This document shows positions 43,490 through 55,143 of a stretch of DNA of 64,000 nucleotides, piece by piece. Source of the DNA: Myxococcales bacterium. GTDB taxonomy: Bacteria > Myxococcota_A > Polyangia > Polyangiales > Polyangiaceae. A program made the position numbers and the translations under genes. The stretch is from assembly GCA_016703425.1 (NCBI GenBank), contig JADJCA010000002.1, forward strand, positions 248,001 through 312,000, in the 5' to 3' direction. How positions within the stretch are numbered: position 1 is the first letter of the stretch; every line of letters begins with the position of its first letter. The notes beneath the pieces are model-generated. The model saw nothing but the letters and a program-made list of their open reading frames with translations. It was not told the DNA's origin and ran no database searches.

Positions 43490-44676
43490 ACGTGCCCGAA
43501 GAAGCCGACGTCGTGGTCATCGGCGCGGGCATCATGGGCCTCGCCATCGCGTACAACTTGGCGCGGCTCGGCGCCGAGAACGTGCTCGTGGTGGACCGCT
43601 CGTACCTCTGCGGCGGCGCGAGCGGCCGCAACGGCGGCGGGATCCGCGCCCAGTGGTCGAGCGAGACAAACGTTCGGCTGATGCAAGAGAGCATCCGGAT
43701 GTGCCGCGACTTTGCGAGCACCATGAAGATCAACGTCTGGTTCCGGCAGGGCGGCTACCTCTTCATCACACGCACAAAGGAGCGGAGCGCGGGCCTCGAA
43801 GCGAGCGTGAAGCTGCAAAACGAGTGCGGCCTCCCGACGCGCATGCTGACGCCGGCAGAAGCGCGGAAGGTCGTTCCCGAGCTCGACGTGAACGGGATTG
43901 AAGCCGCCAGCTACAACCCCGACGACGGCGTGGTGTTCCCGTGGCCCTTTGTCTGGGGCTTTGCAAAGGGCGCGGAGAAGCTCGGCGTCCGCGTCTCGAC
44001 CTTCACTGAGGTCTTGGGCTTTGAGACCAAAGGCAGCGCCATCGAGGCGGTGGTCGTCGGCCCCGTGGGCAAGCCGGGCGGGCGACGGAGCGGGGCCCCC
44101 TCGGTCCGGGTCCGTACTCGCAAGGTTGTCAACGCCGCAGGCGCTTGGTCGCCGGCCATCGGCGCCATGCTCGGCGTGTCACTACCAAACGTGCCGCATC
44201 GTCACGAGATTTGCTCCACCGAGCCGCTCAAGCCTTGGCTCAAGCCCCTCGTCGCGGACCTGACCGATGGGCTCTACTTCAGCCAATCGACGCGCGGCGA
44301 GATCGTCGGTGGCGTGGGTCAAAGTCGCGTTCCGCACGGGCACAACCAGGAGAGCTCGCACGCCTTCTTGGGCCGCTACGCCAGCGCGCTGACGCGCACT
44401 TGCCCGGTCCTTGGGCCCGTGAAGGTCCTCCGGCAGTGGGCCGGCCTCTACGATCTAACACCGGACCAAAACCCCATCGTTGGCCCTGTGGATGAGGTGG
44501 AGCACTTTTACCAGGCCTCCGGTTTCATGGGTCACGGCTTCATGATGGCGCCGATCATGGGCAAAGTGCTCGCGGAGGCCATCATGACCCCGAAACCGTC
44601 GGAGCTCCTCGAACGCTGGAGTCTCAGCCGTTTCCGCACCGGCAAGCTCTTGTCGGAGGCGATGATCATCGGGTAG
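43486..44676 (+). CDS. FAD-dependent oxidoreductase, sarcosine oxidase beta-like
   Basis: A 396-residue flavoenzyme of the D-amino-acid/sarcosine oxidase (DAO) superfamily. It starts with a Rossmann FAD motif (VVVIGAGIMGLAIAYNLARLG) and has SGRNGGGIRAQW (FAD-contacting loop), VNAAGAWSPAIGAML, and the C-terminal DQNPIVGPVDEVEHFYQA and FMGHGFMMAPIMG. The closest pattern is sarcosine oxidase subunit beta or glycine oxidase. Its ATG overlaps the stop of the IMPase gene (ATGA). No alpha, gamma or delta subunit genes are nearby, so heterotetrameric sarcosine oxidase is not supported. Confidence 0.85.
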   Translation: MNVPEEADVVVIGAGIMGLAIAYNLARLGAENVLVVDRSYLCGGASGRNGGGIRAQWSSETNVRLMQESIRMCRDFASTMKINVWFRQGGYLFITRTKERSAGLEASVKLQNECGLPTRMLTPAEARKVVPELDVNGIEAASYNPDDGVVFPWPFVWGFAKGAEKLGVRVSTFTEVLGFETKGSAIEAVVVGPVGKPGGRRSGAPSVRVRTRKVVNAAGAWSPAIGAMLGVSLPNVPHRHEICSTEPLKPWLKPLVADLTDGLYFSQSTRGEIVGGVGQSRVPHGHNQESSHAFLGRYASALTRTCPVLGPVKVLRQWAGLYDLTPDQNPIVGPVDEVEHFYQASGFMGHGFMMAPIMGKVLAEAIMTPKPSELLERWSLSRFRTGKLLSEAMIIG

Positions 44677-44816
44677 CGTCCCGTCACGGTTTTTTGGCTG
44701 CGCTTGGGGGGTCACGTGGCAACCCTAGCGGGGCCGCAGCCGGTTGCTCCGAGGCACATGGGTCGACGCGCGCAGAGGCACATCGATCCACGCGGCGGAG
44801 CCGAGGGAGAATGCTC

Positions 44817-46535
44817 ATGAAGATCGCGTCCGGTATCGTTCGGTTTCACGTGTGGCAGGCGCTGCTCTTCGGAGCCCCCGTCGTGGGCCCGGTCGTGCTG
44901 GCGGGGACCTTCGGCGCCGCGCTCACGGCGTGCGCCGATGAGAACGATCCGGCGACGTGGGCCAAGCGCCTCGAAGACCCGGCGCAACGTTCCACCGCGG
45001 CCAAGCGCATGGCGCAGTTCTTTCAGGACTCGCTCACGAAGAACAACAACAACCGCGAAGCGCCCGAAGTGAAGAAGGTGCTCGACGCCGTCGTCGAGCC
45101 ACTCACGAAGGTGTACGTGGCCGGCGGCCTCGACGAGAAGACGCGCAAGGATCTCATGAAGGGCCTCGCCGACATGGGCGACCCGCGCGCGTCGGCGGCA
45201 TTCGCCAAGGCCTTCACGGACTACGAGCCCGGCAAGAACGACGAGGACGTGAAGTTCTCGGCGCAAGCGGTTCAGCGGATGGTCTCAGGAAAGAAGACCC
45301 CCGATCAGACGCTCGTGGACGCCCTCTGGACCTGCTTTTCGAAGTTCCAGATGTCCAAGGCCAAGTCCATCAACTTGGTCACCGACCTTCACGACGCCAT
45401 CCTCGAGGTGAAGAGCCCCAGCTACGGCCCCAAGGCCGTCGAGAAGCTCGCAGCCCCAGTGCAAGACAGCGTCGACTCGCAGAAGGACCAGATTCACTTC
45501 TGGCAGAAGATCTCCATCCGCGTCATCAAGGAGCTGAAGTTCGCTCCCGCCGCCAAGCCCCTGGTGAAGGTGCTCCTCGATCCTCGGAAGGCCGAGCTTC
45601 GTGGCACGGTCCAAGCGGCACTGATGGTCATGCCGAAGGAAGCGGAAGACGCGCTCCTCGCGGCGCTCAAGGGTACCGACGCCGAGCTGGCGAAGCTCAC
45701 CGCGGAAGTGCCCGACAAGGTTGGCGTCGCCATTCTTGCCGACACGCTCTCGTGGATCTCGCGCTCGGCTGGCAAAGACGCGCTCCTTGCCGCCCTCGAT
45801 CAGGCCGACAGCGACACGAACCGCGTCGTCATCGCGCAGAGCCTCACGCGTTTCCCACCGGATCAGCGCACCAAGGACGCGCTCCTCAAGACCTATACAA
45901 AGATCCCGGCCGGCACGAGGCTCAAGACGCCCGGCGATCCCCTCGCGCGCCCGGTGCTCGTGCAGGTCGCCGCCGCGTTTTACGATCCGGCGATGACCGA
46001 ATGGGCCCTTAAGGAGGTCGCCGCGTCCAAGGGTGACGAAGGCGCCTCGATGATCGCCTTCGGCCTCGAGGCGGCGGTGAAGCTCATGACCAAAGACCAG
46101 CTGACGAAGGTCGGCGAGGTGGTCAGCAAGTCGTGGAGCGCCAAGGAGCAGGAGATCTACAAGGCCGCCGCGACCATCGTGACCGCCTGCGACAAGGACG
46201 CCGCCTGTTACGTCAAGAAGCTCGGCGAGCCCATCGCTTCGGGCGACGGCGTCGGCATGTGGCGCGCCGTCAAGGCCGCGCGCATGGCAGCGATGTTCGG
46301 GAAGGACGACACGAAGCAAGCGCTCCTCGCCAGCGTCGACAAGGTGAAGGAAGCCGGTGCGCGGCTCGCCGTCGTCGAGGCCATCGACTACCTCTGCCCC
46401 AAGGGTGACGCCCAAGCGGCCGCCGCCCTCGACAAGATCGTCGCGGCCGACGTCGCCAGCGGAAACAAGAATCTCATCGCCGGTGACGACGCCGTCGTGA
46501 AGGTCGCCAATCGCCTCCGCGCCCGTGCGCTGTGA
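44817..46535 (+). CDS. HEAT-repeat-like lipoprotein
   Basis: A 572-residue exported protein, probably a lipoprotein (signal ending ALTAC at about residue 41). It has an N-terminal low-complexity part and a long all-helical body with HEAT/armadillo-like pairs (AKPLVKVLLDPRKAELRGTV, ADTLSWISRSAGKDALLAAL). No enzymatic motif is seen. The ATG at 44817 has GAGGGAG upstream; an ATG at 44811 is close by. Function unknown; scaffolding in the periplasm is possible. Confidence 0.6.
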   Translation: MKIASGIVRFHVWQALLFGAPVVGPVVLAGTFGAALTACADENDPATWAKRLEDPAQRSTAAKRMAQFFQDSLTKNNNNREAPEVKKVLDAVVEPLTKVYVAGGLDEKTRKDLMKGLADMGDPRASAAFAKAFTDYEPGKNDEDVKFSAQAVQRMVSGKKTPDQTLVDALWTCFSKFQMSKAKSINLVTDLHDAILEVKSPSYGPKAVEKLAAPVQDSVDSQKDQIHFWQKISIRVIKELKFAPAAKPLVKVLLDPRKAELRGTVQAALMVMPKEAEDALLAALKGTDAELAKLTAEVPDKVGVAILADTLSWISRSAGKDALLAALDQADSDTNRVVIAQSLTRFPPDQRTKDALLKTYTKIPAGTRLKTPGDPLARPVLVQVAAAFYDPAMTEWALKEVAASKGDEGASMIAFGLEAAVKLMTKDQLTKVGEVVSKSWSAKEQEIYKAAATIVTACDKDAACYVKKLGEPIASGDGVGMWRAVKAARMAAMFGKDDTKQALLASVDKVKEAGARLAVVEAIDYLCPKGDAQAAAALDKIVAADVASGNKNLIAGDDAVVKVANRLRARAL

Positions 46536-46613
46536 GGTCATGACGCACGCGGCGCGGGTGCTCAAGAGCGGAGCATTTGGCGCGGGCGCCGGACCGGGGA
46601 CAAGGTGTCAGCG

Positions 46614-48539
46614 ATGATCCTTGTCGCCGTGATCCGTGGGCAGAAGAACGGGCAAACCGTCGAGCCCACCGGCTCAGCCCTCCACATTGGTCGAGCCGAG
46701 GGCAACGATCTCTTGCTCTCCGACGAGATTGTGAGCGCCGATCATGCGCGCATCTTCCGCGATGGCGAGCGCTGGCTCGTCTCCGACTTGCGCTCCACGA
46801 ACGGCACCTTCCTTCTCCGCGCTGGACTCAAGAGCGCCGTGGAGCCGGAACAAAAAGTGGAGCTCGAAAACGGCGACGTGCTCGAGCTCGGCAGCGGCGC
46901 CGACTCGGTCGCGTTGGCTATCACGTTGCCCGAGGTGGCCGACGCCACGCGCGTCGTTGTGCTGCGGAAGATCGAGGAGATCGACGCAGGCGTCGACAAG
47001 TTCAGCGCGCAGCTCCGCGCGCTCTACGACGCGCAGACGAAAGTCGGGGCCGCCTCCGACCTCTCCGAGGTCGTCGTCTCGGTCGCCGACGCCGTGTTTC
47101 AGCTCGTCCCCCGCGCCACGCACGTCACTGTGGTGTTGCGCGATGAAGACAGCGACGAGGCGCGGGCGCCGAGCGCCTTCGTGCCCGTCATGACGCGGGT
47201 CCGTGGCGCATCGCAGCCGTCGGGCCCGATCCCCATTTCTCGAAGCGTCTTCCGCAAGGTCGTGACCGAGCGCGCCGCGGTCTTGGCCGCCGACGCTCCC
47301 CTCGAAGTCGCGGAGACGGAGTCGCTGCTCGGCGCGCAGATTCGCTCGACCTTGGGCGTGCCCCTTTGGAAGGGCGAAGAGATCCTCGGCGTGCTGCAGG
47401 TGGACAACCGCGAGAGCAAGGGGATGCTCACCAACGCGGACCTCGAGCTGCTCGGCGTCTTGGCGCACAACGCTTCTTTGGCCGTGGCCAACGCCCGCCT
47501 CGTGCAACGCCTGAGGGCCGCCGAGGAGAGGGCGCGTCGCGAAAACCAGTTCCTAAAGGGGCGCGAGGAAACGCGACGGACCGGCGGTCGCGGGGGCCAG
47601 CAAGAGATCATCGGCACGAGCGGCGCCATGCGCACGCTCCTGGAGCAGTTGACCAAGGTGGTCGACACGCGCGTGACGGTCCTCATCGAAGGCGAGACGG
47701 GCACCGGCAAAGAGCTGATCTCCGCCGCGGTGCACTACCGATCGAAGCGCCGAGACAAGCTCTTTGTGTCGCAGAACTGCGCCGCGATGCCCGAGACGCT
47801 CCTCGAGAGCGAGCTGTTCGGTCACAAGAAGGGCTCGTTCACGGGCGCCCACGAGGACAAGAAGGGACTCTTCGAGCTCGCTGATGGTGGCACGCTCTTC
47901 CTCGACGAGGTGACGGAGATGCCCGTCTCGCTCCAGTCGAAGCTGCTGCGCGCGCTACAAGAGGGCGAGATTCGCCCCATCGGCGCGACGCAGGAGAAGA
48001 AGGTCGACGTCCGCATCGTGGCGGCCACGAATCGCACGATGGAGAAGGAGGTCGCCGAAGGCCGCTTCCGCGAGGACCTCTACTACCGCCTCAAGGTGTT
48101 CCCCCTTCGCGTTCCCCCGCTCCGCGAGCGGCGCGAAGACATCCCGGTGTTGGCGGCTCACTTCTTGAAGCGCTTCACGGCCGAGTTGGGCAAGCCGGTC
48201 GCGGGCTTCTCGCAGCAGGCGCAGGAGCTCCTGCAGAGCTACGACTGGCCTGGCAACGTCCGCGAGCTGCAGAACGAGGTCCAGCGGCTCGTCATTCAGG
48301 TCCACGCCAGCGCGTTCATCACGCCCGAGCTCCTGTCGCCGCGTGTGCGCCAGGTCGAAGGGATGCTCGACAAGGTGCGCCCAACGAAGGGGACCTTGAA
48401 GGAGATGATGGATCAGGTGGAGCGGTTCCTCTTGGTGGAGTCCCTAAGGGATCACAAGGGCAACAAGACGGCGTCCGCCAAGACGCTAGGCATCACCCGC
48501 GAAGGGCTCCACAAGAAGCTGCGCCAGTTTGGTATGTGA
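46614..48539 (+). CDS. FHA-GAF-sigma54 enhancer-binding transcriptional regulator
   Basis: A 641-residue bacterial enhancer-binding protein. The FHA domain (about residues 20-70: LHIGRAEGNDLLL, SADHARIF, STNGTFL) reads phosphothreonine. The GAF domain (about 135-295) is a sensor. The AAA+ domain (about 330-560) has Walker A GETGTGKE, the sigma54-contacting loop GSFTGA, Walker B GGTLFLDEV and the arginine-finger segment. A Fis-type helix-turn-helix ends the protein (NKTASAKTLGITREGLHKK). Activation by Ser/Thr kinases such as those in this window is plausible for myxobacterial FHA regulators. GTG at 46605 is an alternative start. Confidence 0.93.
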   Translation: MILVAVIRGQKNGQTVEPTGSALHIGRAEGNDLLLSDEIVSADHARIFRDGERWLVSDLRSTNGTFLLRAGLKSAVEPEQKVELENGDVLELGSGADSVALAITLPEVADATRVVVLRKIEEIDAGVDKFSAQLRALYDAQTKVGAASDLSEVVVSVADAVFQLVPRATHVTVVLRDEDSDEARAPSAFVPVMTRVRGASQPSGPIPISRSVFRKVVTERAAVLAADAPLEVAETESLLGAQIRSTLGVPLWKGEEILGVLQVDNRESKGMLTNADLELLGVLAHNASLAVANARLVQRLRAAEERARRENQFLKGREETRRTGGRGGQQEIIGTSGAMRTLLEQLTKVVDTRVTVLIEGETGTGKELISAAVHYRSKRRDKLFVSQNCAAMPETLLESELFGHKKGSFTGAHEDKKGLFELADGGTLFLDEVTEMPVSLQSKLLRALQEGEIRPIGATQEKKVDVRIVAATNRTMEKEVAEGRFREDLYYRLKVFPLRVPPLRERREDIPVLAAHFLKRFTAELGKPVAGFSQQAQELLQSYDWPGNVRELQNEVQRLVIQVHASAFITPELLSPRVRQVEGMLDKVRPTKGTLKEMMDQVERFLLVESLRDHKGNKTASAKTLGITREGLHKKLRQFGM

Positions 48540-49387
48540 TGCGTTGGCCGGCGCTCCTCCTGCTCGGCACGCTTGCCTGCGGCTCGGCGCGCCCTGCGGG
48601 CATGGTTGCGCCCGTGCCGAAGACGCTGCGCGTGGACGTGGAAATCGGGGGACGCGCGGCGGCGCCTATTGATGCGCGCATCCTGGACGCAACGCCGCCG
48701 GACTTCGCGAGCGACGGTCACCGCGCGTGGCGGCTCGCGACGCTGCTCGGCGTCGTGGCCTCGCGTGACGACGCGGTGGTCGAAGCCACGGGAGAAGGCG
48801 GCTACACGGCCGTCTTTCGCAAACCCAAGACCGGCGCCACCGAGGTTCCCGTTCTCGCCATCACGCGGCGCGGCGAAGTTGCCGTCGCGCTCGTGCGCCC
48901 CGACGAGCCATTCCCTGCGTACCACGGCCAAGGTGGGGCTCGCGAGCGCCCCGGGGATCCGCTCCCAAGACTTCAGCAGGTGAGCAAGCTGCGCGTGACG
49001 TTCGCCGCCGCCGAGGGCCGTCCGTCCTCAAGCGAGCCGGCGATCGAAGTGCGCGTCGTCGGCGGCGCCGCGGCCTTCTGGTCCGTGTCTGCGCTCGATC
49101 GAGTCCCGCGCCTTCAGGCCGCCGCTGTTGGCGCCGACCGCGACGCGTGGTCGCTCCGCGACTTGGCCCACGTGCTCGTGGGACCGGGCTCGCGCATCGT
49201 CGCGGTCATTGGTGACGGGCAACGAAAGGCGATTTCCGCGGAAGAGTGGCAGGACGCTTCGAGACAGCCGCTCGTTCGTATCGGAAGCGGTGGACGCAAG
49301 TTCAAGTTCCGCTGGATCGAACGGGATGGGAAGCTGGGAGAGGCCGAGCTCAAGGACGTGCAGGCGGTGGAGGCTGAACGTCGCTAG
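48539..49387 (+). CDS. Hypothetical lipoprotein
   Basis: A 282-residue lipoprotein with signal ending at TLAC (about residue 13). The body is beta-rich, with a segment LRVDVEIGGRAAAPIDARI and a later FRWIERDGKLGEAELKDVQ end. No family recognised. The ATG overlaps the stop of the sigma54 regulator gene (a GTG at 48536 is an alternative), so it is probably cotranscribed and coupled to it. Its 3' end overlaps the opposite-strand folK gene by 38 bases. Confidence 0.6.
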   Translation: MRWPALLLLGTLACGSARPAGMVAPVPKTLRVDVEIGGRAAAPIDARILDATPPDFASDGHRAWRLATLLGVVASRDDAVVEATGEGGYTAVFRKPKTGATEVPVLAITRRGEVAVALVRPDEPFPAYHGQGGARERPGDPLPRLQQVSKLRVTFAAAEGRPSSSEPAIEVRVVGGAAAFWSVSALDRVPRLQAAAVGADRDAWSLRDLAHVLVGPGSRIVAVIGDGQRKAISAEEWQDASRQPLVRIGSGGRKFKFRWIERDGKLGEAELKDVQAVEAERR

Positions 49388-50327
49388 CGCCTCCGACGAA
49401 TCCGTCGCCCTGCGGCGCGAGCTGATGGCCGCGGGAGCGGGCTGCGCGCTCCAGCCACTTTCCAAAGGGCACGCGAACGGGCCCACACGCCGTCGGCGAC
49501 AGCCGCAACGTTCCCACAGACGCGGCCGCGCTCTCGAAGAAGAAGAAGTCGGGTGCCGGCGCCAGATGTTGCGACTCGAACTGTGCGTCGGGTCCAGCGG
49601 CCGCGAAGAACAGCTGTTCGGGTCCGAACCAACCGTCTCGAAACTGCGATTGCCGCGAGGCGAGCGTTGGCGCCTCCCAGATCTGGAGCAGGCCGCCAAA
49701 AAGCGTGGCTCCTGCGTACCGCGCGTAAAAGCTTCGAAACGGCTCCGGCAGCCCGCGACCGAGCCTCACCTCGAGCGGGGCGACGTCGGCCGGCGAAAGC
49801 GAAATCCGATCGGTCACGCTCACGTCGAGGCGGACGACTTGCTCCTCCCAGCTCAGCGGCGGAAGCGCGAGGGTGCGCGATAGCCGTGCGACGGCAGGGG
49901 CCGCCGGAGCGCCACGGCGACCGTCGAGCGCCAGCGGCAGGAGCTCGAGCAGAGGCTCCGACGCGAAGGCTCGCTCGAGGAGTCGAGGGTGCGGCACAAC
50001 GAGCCGCGCACTGTTCACGGGCGGCGCATCGGTCCAGAGCATGTCGAGATCGAGGGTGCGCGGTCCCCAACGCTCGCGGCGAACGCGACCGAGCTTCGCT
50101 TCGATGCCAAGAAGAAGGTCAAGGAGGACGTGTAGATCTTCGTTCCAACAGACGAGCGTCGCGGCGTTCAGGAACGGGCCCTGAGGGGGCCCACCGACCG
50201 GTGCGGTTTCGAAGACGTGGCTGACGGCGAGCACGTCGACCGAAAGAGCGAGGTCCCGCACGGCCGCCTCGAGCGTCGCGAAGCGATCACCAACGTTTGA
50301 CCCCAGACCGATGACGACGCGAGCCAC
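49350..50327 (-). CDS. folK: FolK (HPPK) fused to a SUKH/SMI1-like domain
   Basis: The first 165 or so residues are 6-hydroxymethyl-7,8-dihydropterin pyrophosphokinase: VVIGLGSNVGDRFATLEAAV, FETAPVGGPPQGPFLNA, and the active-site block RERWGPRTLDLDML, then HPRLLERAF. FolK adds pyrophosphate in folate synthesis. Instead of stopping, the frame continues for about 150 residues: SPADVAPLEVRLGRGLPEP, then FRSFYARYAGA, then FGKWLERAA. This resembles a SUKH (SMI1/KNR4) domain. The total is 325 residues, double the usual FolK. The start is GTG at 50327, 11 bases after a lipoprotein gene. I did not find a homopolymer indel that would explain the fusion. Confidence 0.85.
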   Translation of the reverse strand: MARVVIGLGSNVGDRFATLEAAVRDLALSVDVLAVSHVFETAPVGGPPQGPFLNAATLVCWNEDLHVLLDLLLGIEAKLGRVRRERWGPRTLDLDMLWTDAPPVNSARLVVPHPRLLERAFASEPLLELLPLALDGRRGAPAAPAVARLSRTLALPPLSWEEQVVRLDVSVTDRISLSPADVAPLEVRLGRGLPEPFRSFYARYAGATLFGGLLQIWEAPTLASRQSQFRDGWFGPEQLFFAAAGPDAQFESQHLAPAPDFFFFESAAASVGTLRLSPTACGPVRVPFGKWLERAARSRGHQLAPQGDGFVGGASDVQPPPPARP

Positions 50328-50338
50328 CAGACGGCGGC

Positions 50339-50932
50339 TTAGGGCGTGCGCCCCCGGAAGGCGAGCGGATTCGAGAGGGCGCCCGTGAACCCGCCGTTCG
50401 GCTGCCCGTCTTGAACGAAGAAGAAGTAGGCGGGGTCGCGCACGCCGCCGATGCTCGCATCGATGGTGATGGTGCCGCCCGGCGGCGCGTCGAAAAGGAC
50501 GCCGACGATGTTGCTGCCGGTCTGCGACCTCGCGAGGATTCGCCCGCCGGAGAACGCGACGGAGTCGCTGGCAAGGACGCCTGACGTCTTCGGGCTGAGG
50601 ATTCCGGTTCCGGAAATCTGGACCGAGAAGTCGCAGGCAGCGCCGGTCTGCGCCGTGTCGCAAGTCCACCAGACGTTCCATTTCCCGCCCGCTGCGTACT
50701 CCACGAAGATTCCCACGCCCTGGCCCGCTTCGGCCTTCAGCGTTCGGCCGGTGTCGATCTCGACAACGAGAGGCGCCGATGGCGCGGGCGCCGCACTCGA
50801 TGATCCCGAGCCCGAGGGCGACGGCGACGGTGAGGAAGGCGACGTGCGTGGCGTCGTCGGCGCCGGATCCGGCTCGACCCAACACGCGGCGCCGAGAATG
50901 AGCACGAGGAGCGTAAGAGAACGGAGAAGCAT
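50339..50932 (-). CDS. Hypothetical lipoprotein with Ser/Pro linker
   Basis: A 197-residue lipoprotein. The signal ends at LGAAC (about residue 17), followed by a Pro/Ser/Thr linker to about residue 55 and a beta-rich domain (LVVEIDTGRTLKAEAGQGVG, KWNVWWTCDTAQTGAACD, DSVAFSGGRILAR, GVLFDAPPGG). Family not recognised; two Cys may form a disulfide. It lies 11 bases upstream of folK on the same strand. Confidence 0.65.
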   Translation of the reverse strand: MLLRSLTLLVLILGAACWVEPDPAPTTPRTSPSSPSPSPSGSGSSSAAPAPSAPLVVEIDTGRTLKAEAGQGVGIFVEYAAGGKWNVWWTCDTAQTGAACDFSVQISGTGILSPKTSGVLASDSVAFSGGRILARSQTGSNIVGVLFDAPPGGTITIDASIGGVRDPAYFFFVQDGQPNGGFTGALSNPLAFRGRTP

Positions 50933-50973
50933 GGGTGCCTCCTAGGGACGAAACGTGAAGCGGCGCTCGAGGG

Positions 50974-52641
50974 TTAGTGTCGCCGAACCGCGCGATTGGC
51001 GGGAGCGGCCGGTGGCGGCGTGGACGGACGAGGCGCCGGGGCCGGCGCTCGCACCGCAGGAGCCGGCGAGAACGAAGGCGCTCGCGCGGCCGGTGCGGGA
51101 GAGAACGTTGGCGCGCTTGGACGATAGGCTGGCGCCGGTGACGAGGGACGATACGAAGGAGCCGGAGAGAAACTTGGGGAGCTAGGACGTGCCATCGGTG
51201 CCGGGCTCGGCGCGGGCCGATACGAGGGCGACGCGGTGGAGAACGACGGCGAGCTGGGGCGGAACGTTGGGCTGGCGGGCGCGAAGGTCGGCGACGTTGA
51301 ACGCGAAAACGTCGGCGACGCAGGCGCTGGAGTGCTCAAGGTGCGAGCTGCGCCGTACGACGGAGCGGGCGCCCGCGACGACGACGACGACGACTGGAAC
51401 CGAGCGCTCGGGGCGGTACGCCAGGGATCGCTCGATGGCTCAGACGAGGGCGCCCAGGGGCGCCGCGTCTCGACACGCCATGGGTCGGACGCGGCAGCCG
51501 CAGACGCCGCCGGCGCACGGACCGAGGTCGAAGAATAGGCGGGCGTCGGTGCGGCGAAGCCGCGCGGCGCGCGAATGCGCTCGGCGCCCTGGTAGCCCCC
51601 TGCCGCCTCTCCCGCGGGGCCACGATACGCGTCGCGCTCTTGCGCCGCATACCGTGGCGTCTTGCCGTCGGCGAATTCTCCGCTCGACGCCGGAGGACGG
51701 AAGCCGACGCGCACGGCATCGGCGGGTGACGCGAAGGCACGCGCCCGATCGACGCCCGCCCCCGATGGCCGGACGATGGCCGTGTCTTGGTAGCCGAGGA
51801 GGCGCGGGCCGGGGCCGACGCCGGGGGAAGCCGGCGTGCGAGCGGGATTCACCTCGGGCGACGCGGGAATACGCGGCCCTCCCTCGACGCTGGGTTTCGC
51901 GGGGATGTAAGGCGGCGTCGAGGACGCGATCGCTCCCGCGCTAGGGCCATGGCTGACGTGCGCACCGACGCTGGGGTGGAACACCTGATTATGTGGACAA
52001 TACACGTAATAGGGTGCGCCGTAGAAATGGACGCCGACGGCTGAGCCGCCGTACCAGTAGTAGCTTGGCGCGAGCGGCGCCCAGCCCACGTAGGCGGGTC
52101 CATAGGCCCAACTGACCCACGCGCCGGCGTAGCGTCGACCTGGGATCCAGCCCCAGCCGCGGGAAGGCACCATGACCCACCGACCGTAGTGGAACGGGAG
52201 CCAGCCCCACTCGTAGTCCGATACCCAAACCCACTCGCCGTCGTAGGCCCAGCGACCGCCGCTGGCGTAGGGCACGAAGTCGGCACCGACGACGGCTCGT
52301 GACGGGTACCAAACGGTGCCGTAGGTGCCGTTTTCCTCCCAGCTACCGTATTTGTCGAGGACCGGCTGCGCCTCAACGACGGCGCTCGGGTCGGTGTCTT
52401 CGTACCAGTCGGTTTGGACGCCAATGGCGACGTCTTCAGGAGGCGCCGGCGGGTGGGCCTCGAGGCTCGCGGAGCCTTCGACCTGTGACTCCTCGTCGAC
52501 AGGCGTGCGTGGCGTAAAGTTATCAGCCGTCGCCCCGCAAGCCGTGAGGGTTGAGACCGCGAGGGATGACACGAGCGTCAGGGTCGCCGCCCTTAGGCCG
52601 CGTTGGCGAGCGCCGAATGCTTCTCGTTTTGCCCGGCCCAT
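50974..52641 (-). CDS. DUF6600-like Trp/Tyr-rich lipoprotein with Pro/Ser tail
   Basis: An exported protein of about 555 residues. The signal ends at STLTAC. A middle region rich in Trp, Tyr and Gly (VLDKYGSWEENGTYGTVWYP, YDGEWVWVSDYEWGWLPFHY, VMVPSRGWGWIPG) matches the YXWGXW/DUF6600 group of outer-surface proteins. The last 250 residues are low-complexity Pro/Ala/Ser. I prefer the start ATG at 52641 (GGGAG upstream, normal signal length); an in-frame ATG at 52695 would add 18 basic residues. Function unknown. Confidence 0.75.
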   Translation of the reverse strand: MGRAKREAFGARQRGLRAATLTLVSSLAVSTLTACGATADNFTPRTPVDEESQVEGSASLEAHPPAPPEDVAIGVQTDWYEDTDPSAVVEAQPVLDKYGSWEENGTYGTVWYPSRAVVGADFVPYASGGRWAYDGEWVWVSDYEWGWLPFHYGRWVMVPSRGWGWIPGRRYAGAWVSWAYGPAYVGWAPLAPSYYWYGGSAVGVHFYGAPYYVYCPHNQVFHPSVGAHVSHGPSAGAIASSTPPYIPAKPSVEGGPRIPASPEVNPARTPASPGVGPGPRLLGYQDTAIVRPSGAGVDRARAFASPADAVRVGFRPPASSGEFADGKTPRYAAQERDAYRGPAGEAAGGYQGAERIRAPRGFAAPTPAYSSTSVRAPAASAAAASDPWRVETRRPWAPSSEPSSDPWRTAPSARFQSSSSSSRAPAPSYGAARTLSTPAPASPTFSRSTSPTFAPASPTFRPSSPSFSTASPSYRPAPSPAPMARPSSPSFSPAPSYRPSSPAPAYRPSAPTFSPAPAARAPSFSPAPAVRAPAPAPRPSTPPPAAPANRAVRRH

Positions 52642-52945
52642 GGTCTTCACCGCTCCCTTCACGCCGACGTCAGACGTGCGCTTCATGATGCGCATGCAAT
52701 CGCCGATCCGCTAGCCGCGACTGCAAGATTCTCGGTCAAGGCGTACCAGCGCAGCCGTATCCGACAATTCGTCACGCAGGTTTATTCCCCGTGCCTTGTT
52801 GGCGGAGTGACCGAGAGGGCCGACGCCAAAAGGCGGCCCCCGAAAGAGACGTGGCCTTCGGCGCCCCCTGGTATCCTGGCGGTCCCTCGTTCGCGCCCGG
52901 GCCACGCGGCTCGCGCAAACGGGCCAATCGGAAAGGACACGGACG

Positions 52946-55012
<2,067 letters not shown>

Positions 55013-55096
55013 ACGACGCGGGGCCAATGTCCCCGTTCGTGAGGCCTGGTCCCACCGAATTCCCCCGGAAACGGGACTGACCAGACCGCGTGAGAT

Positions 55097-55142
55097 AGCC
55101 TCTCGAAGGCGAGATTCGTCTCGCTCCTTCGGGAGGCTTTTT
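55097..55142 (+). terminator. Rho-independent terminator of prkA overlapping the next ribosome-binding site
   Basis: A long inverted repeat (AGCCTC ... GAGGCT outer arms, inner CGAGA/TCTCG, loop TTCG) is followed by TTTTT. It lies 85 bases after the prkA stop. The closing arm contains GGGAGG (55131-55136), which is also the ribosome-binding site of the RCC1 gene starting at 55144. Confidence 0.9.
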
Positions 55143-55143
55143 C

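Noticed and set aside
52696..52945. Promoter-like TTGACC and TTG motifs in the divergent prkA / DUF6600-like spacer
   Set aside because: No matching -10 at 16-18 bases; too weak to report as a promoter.
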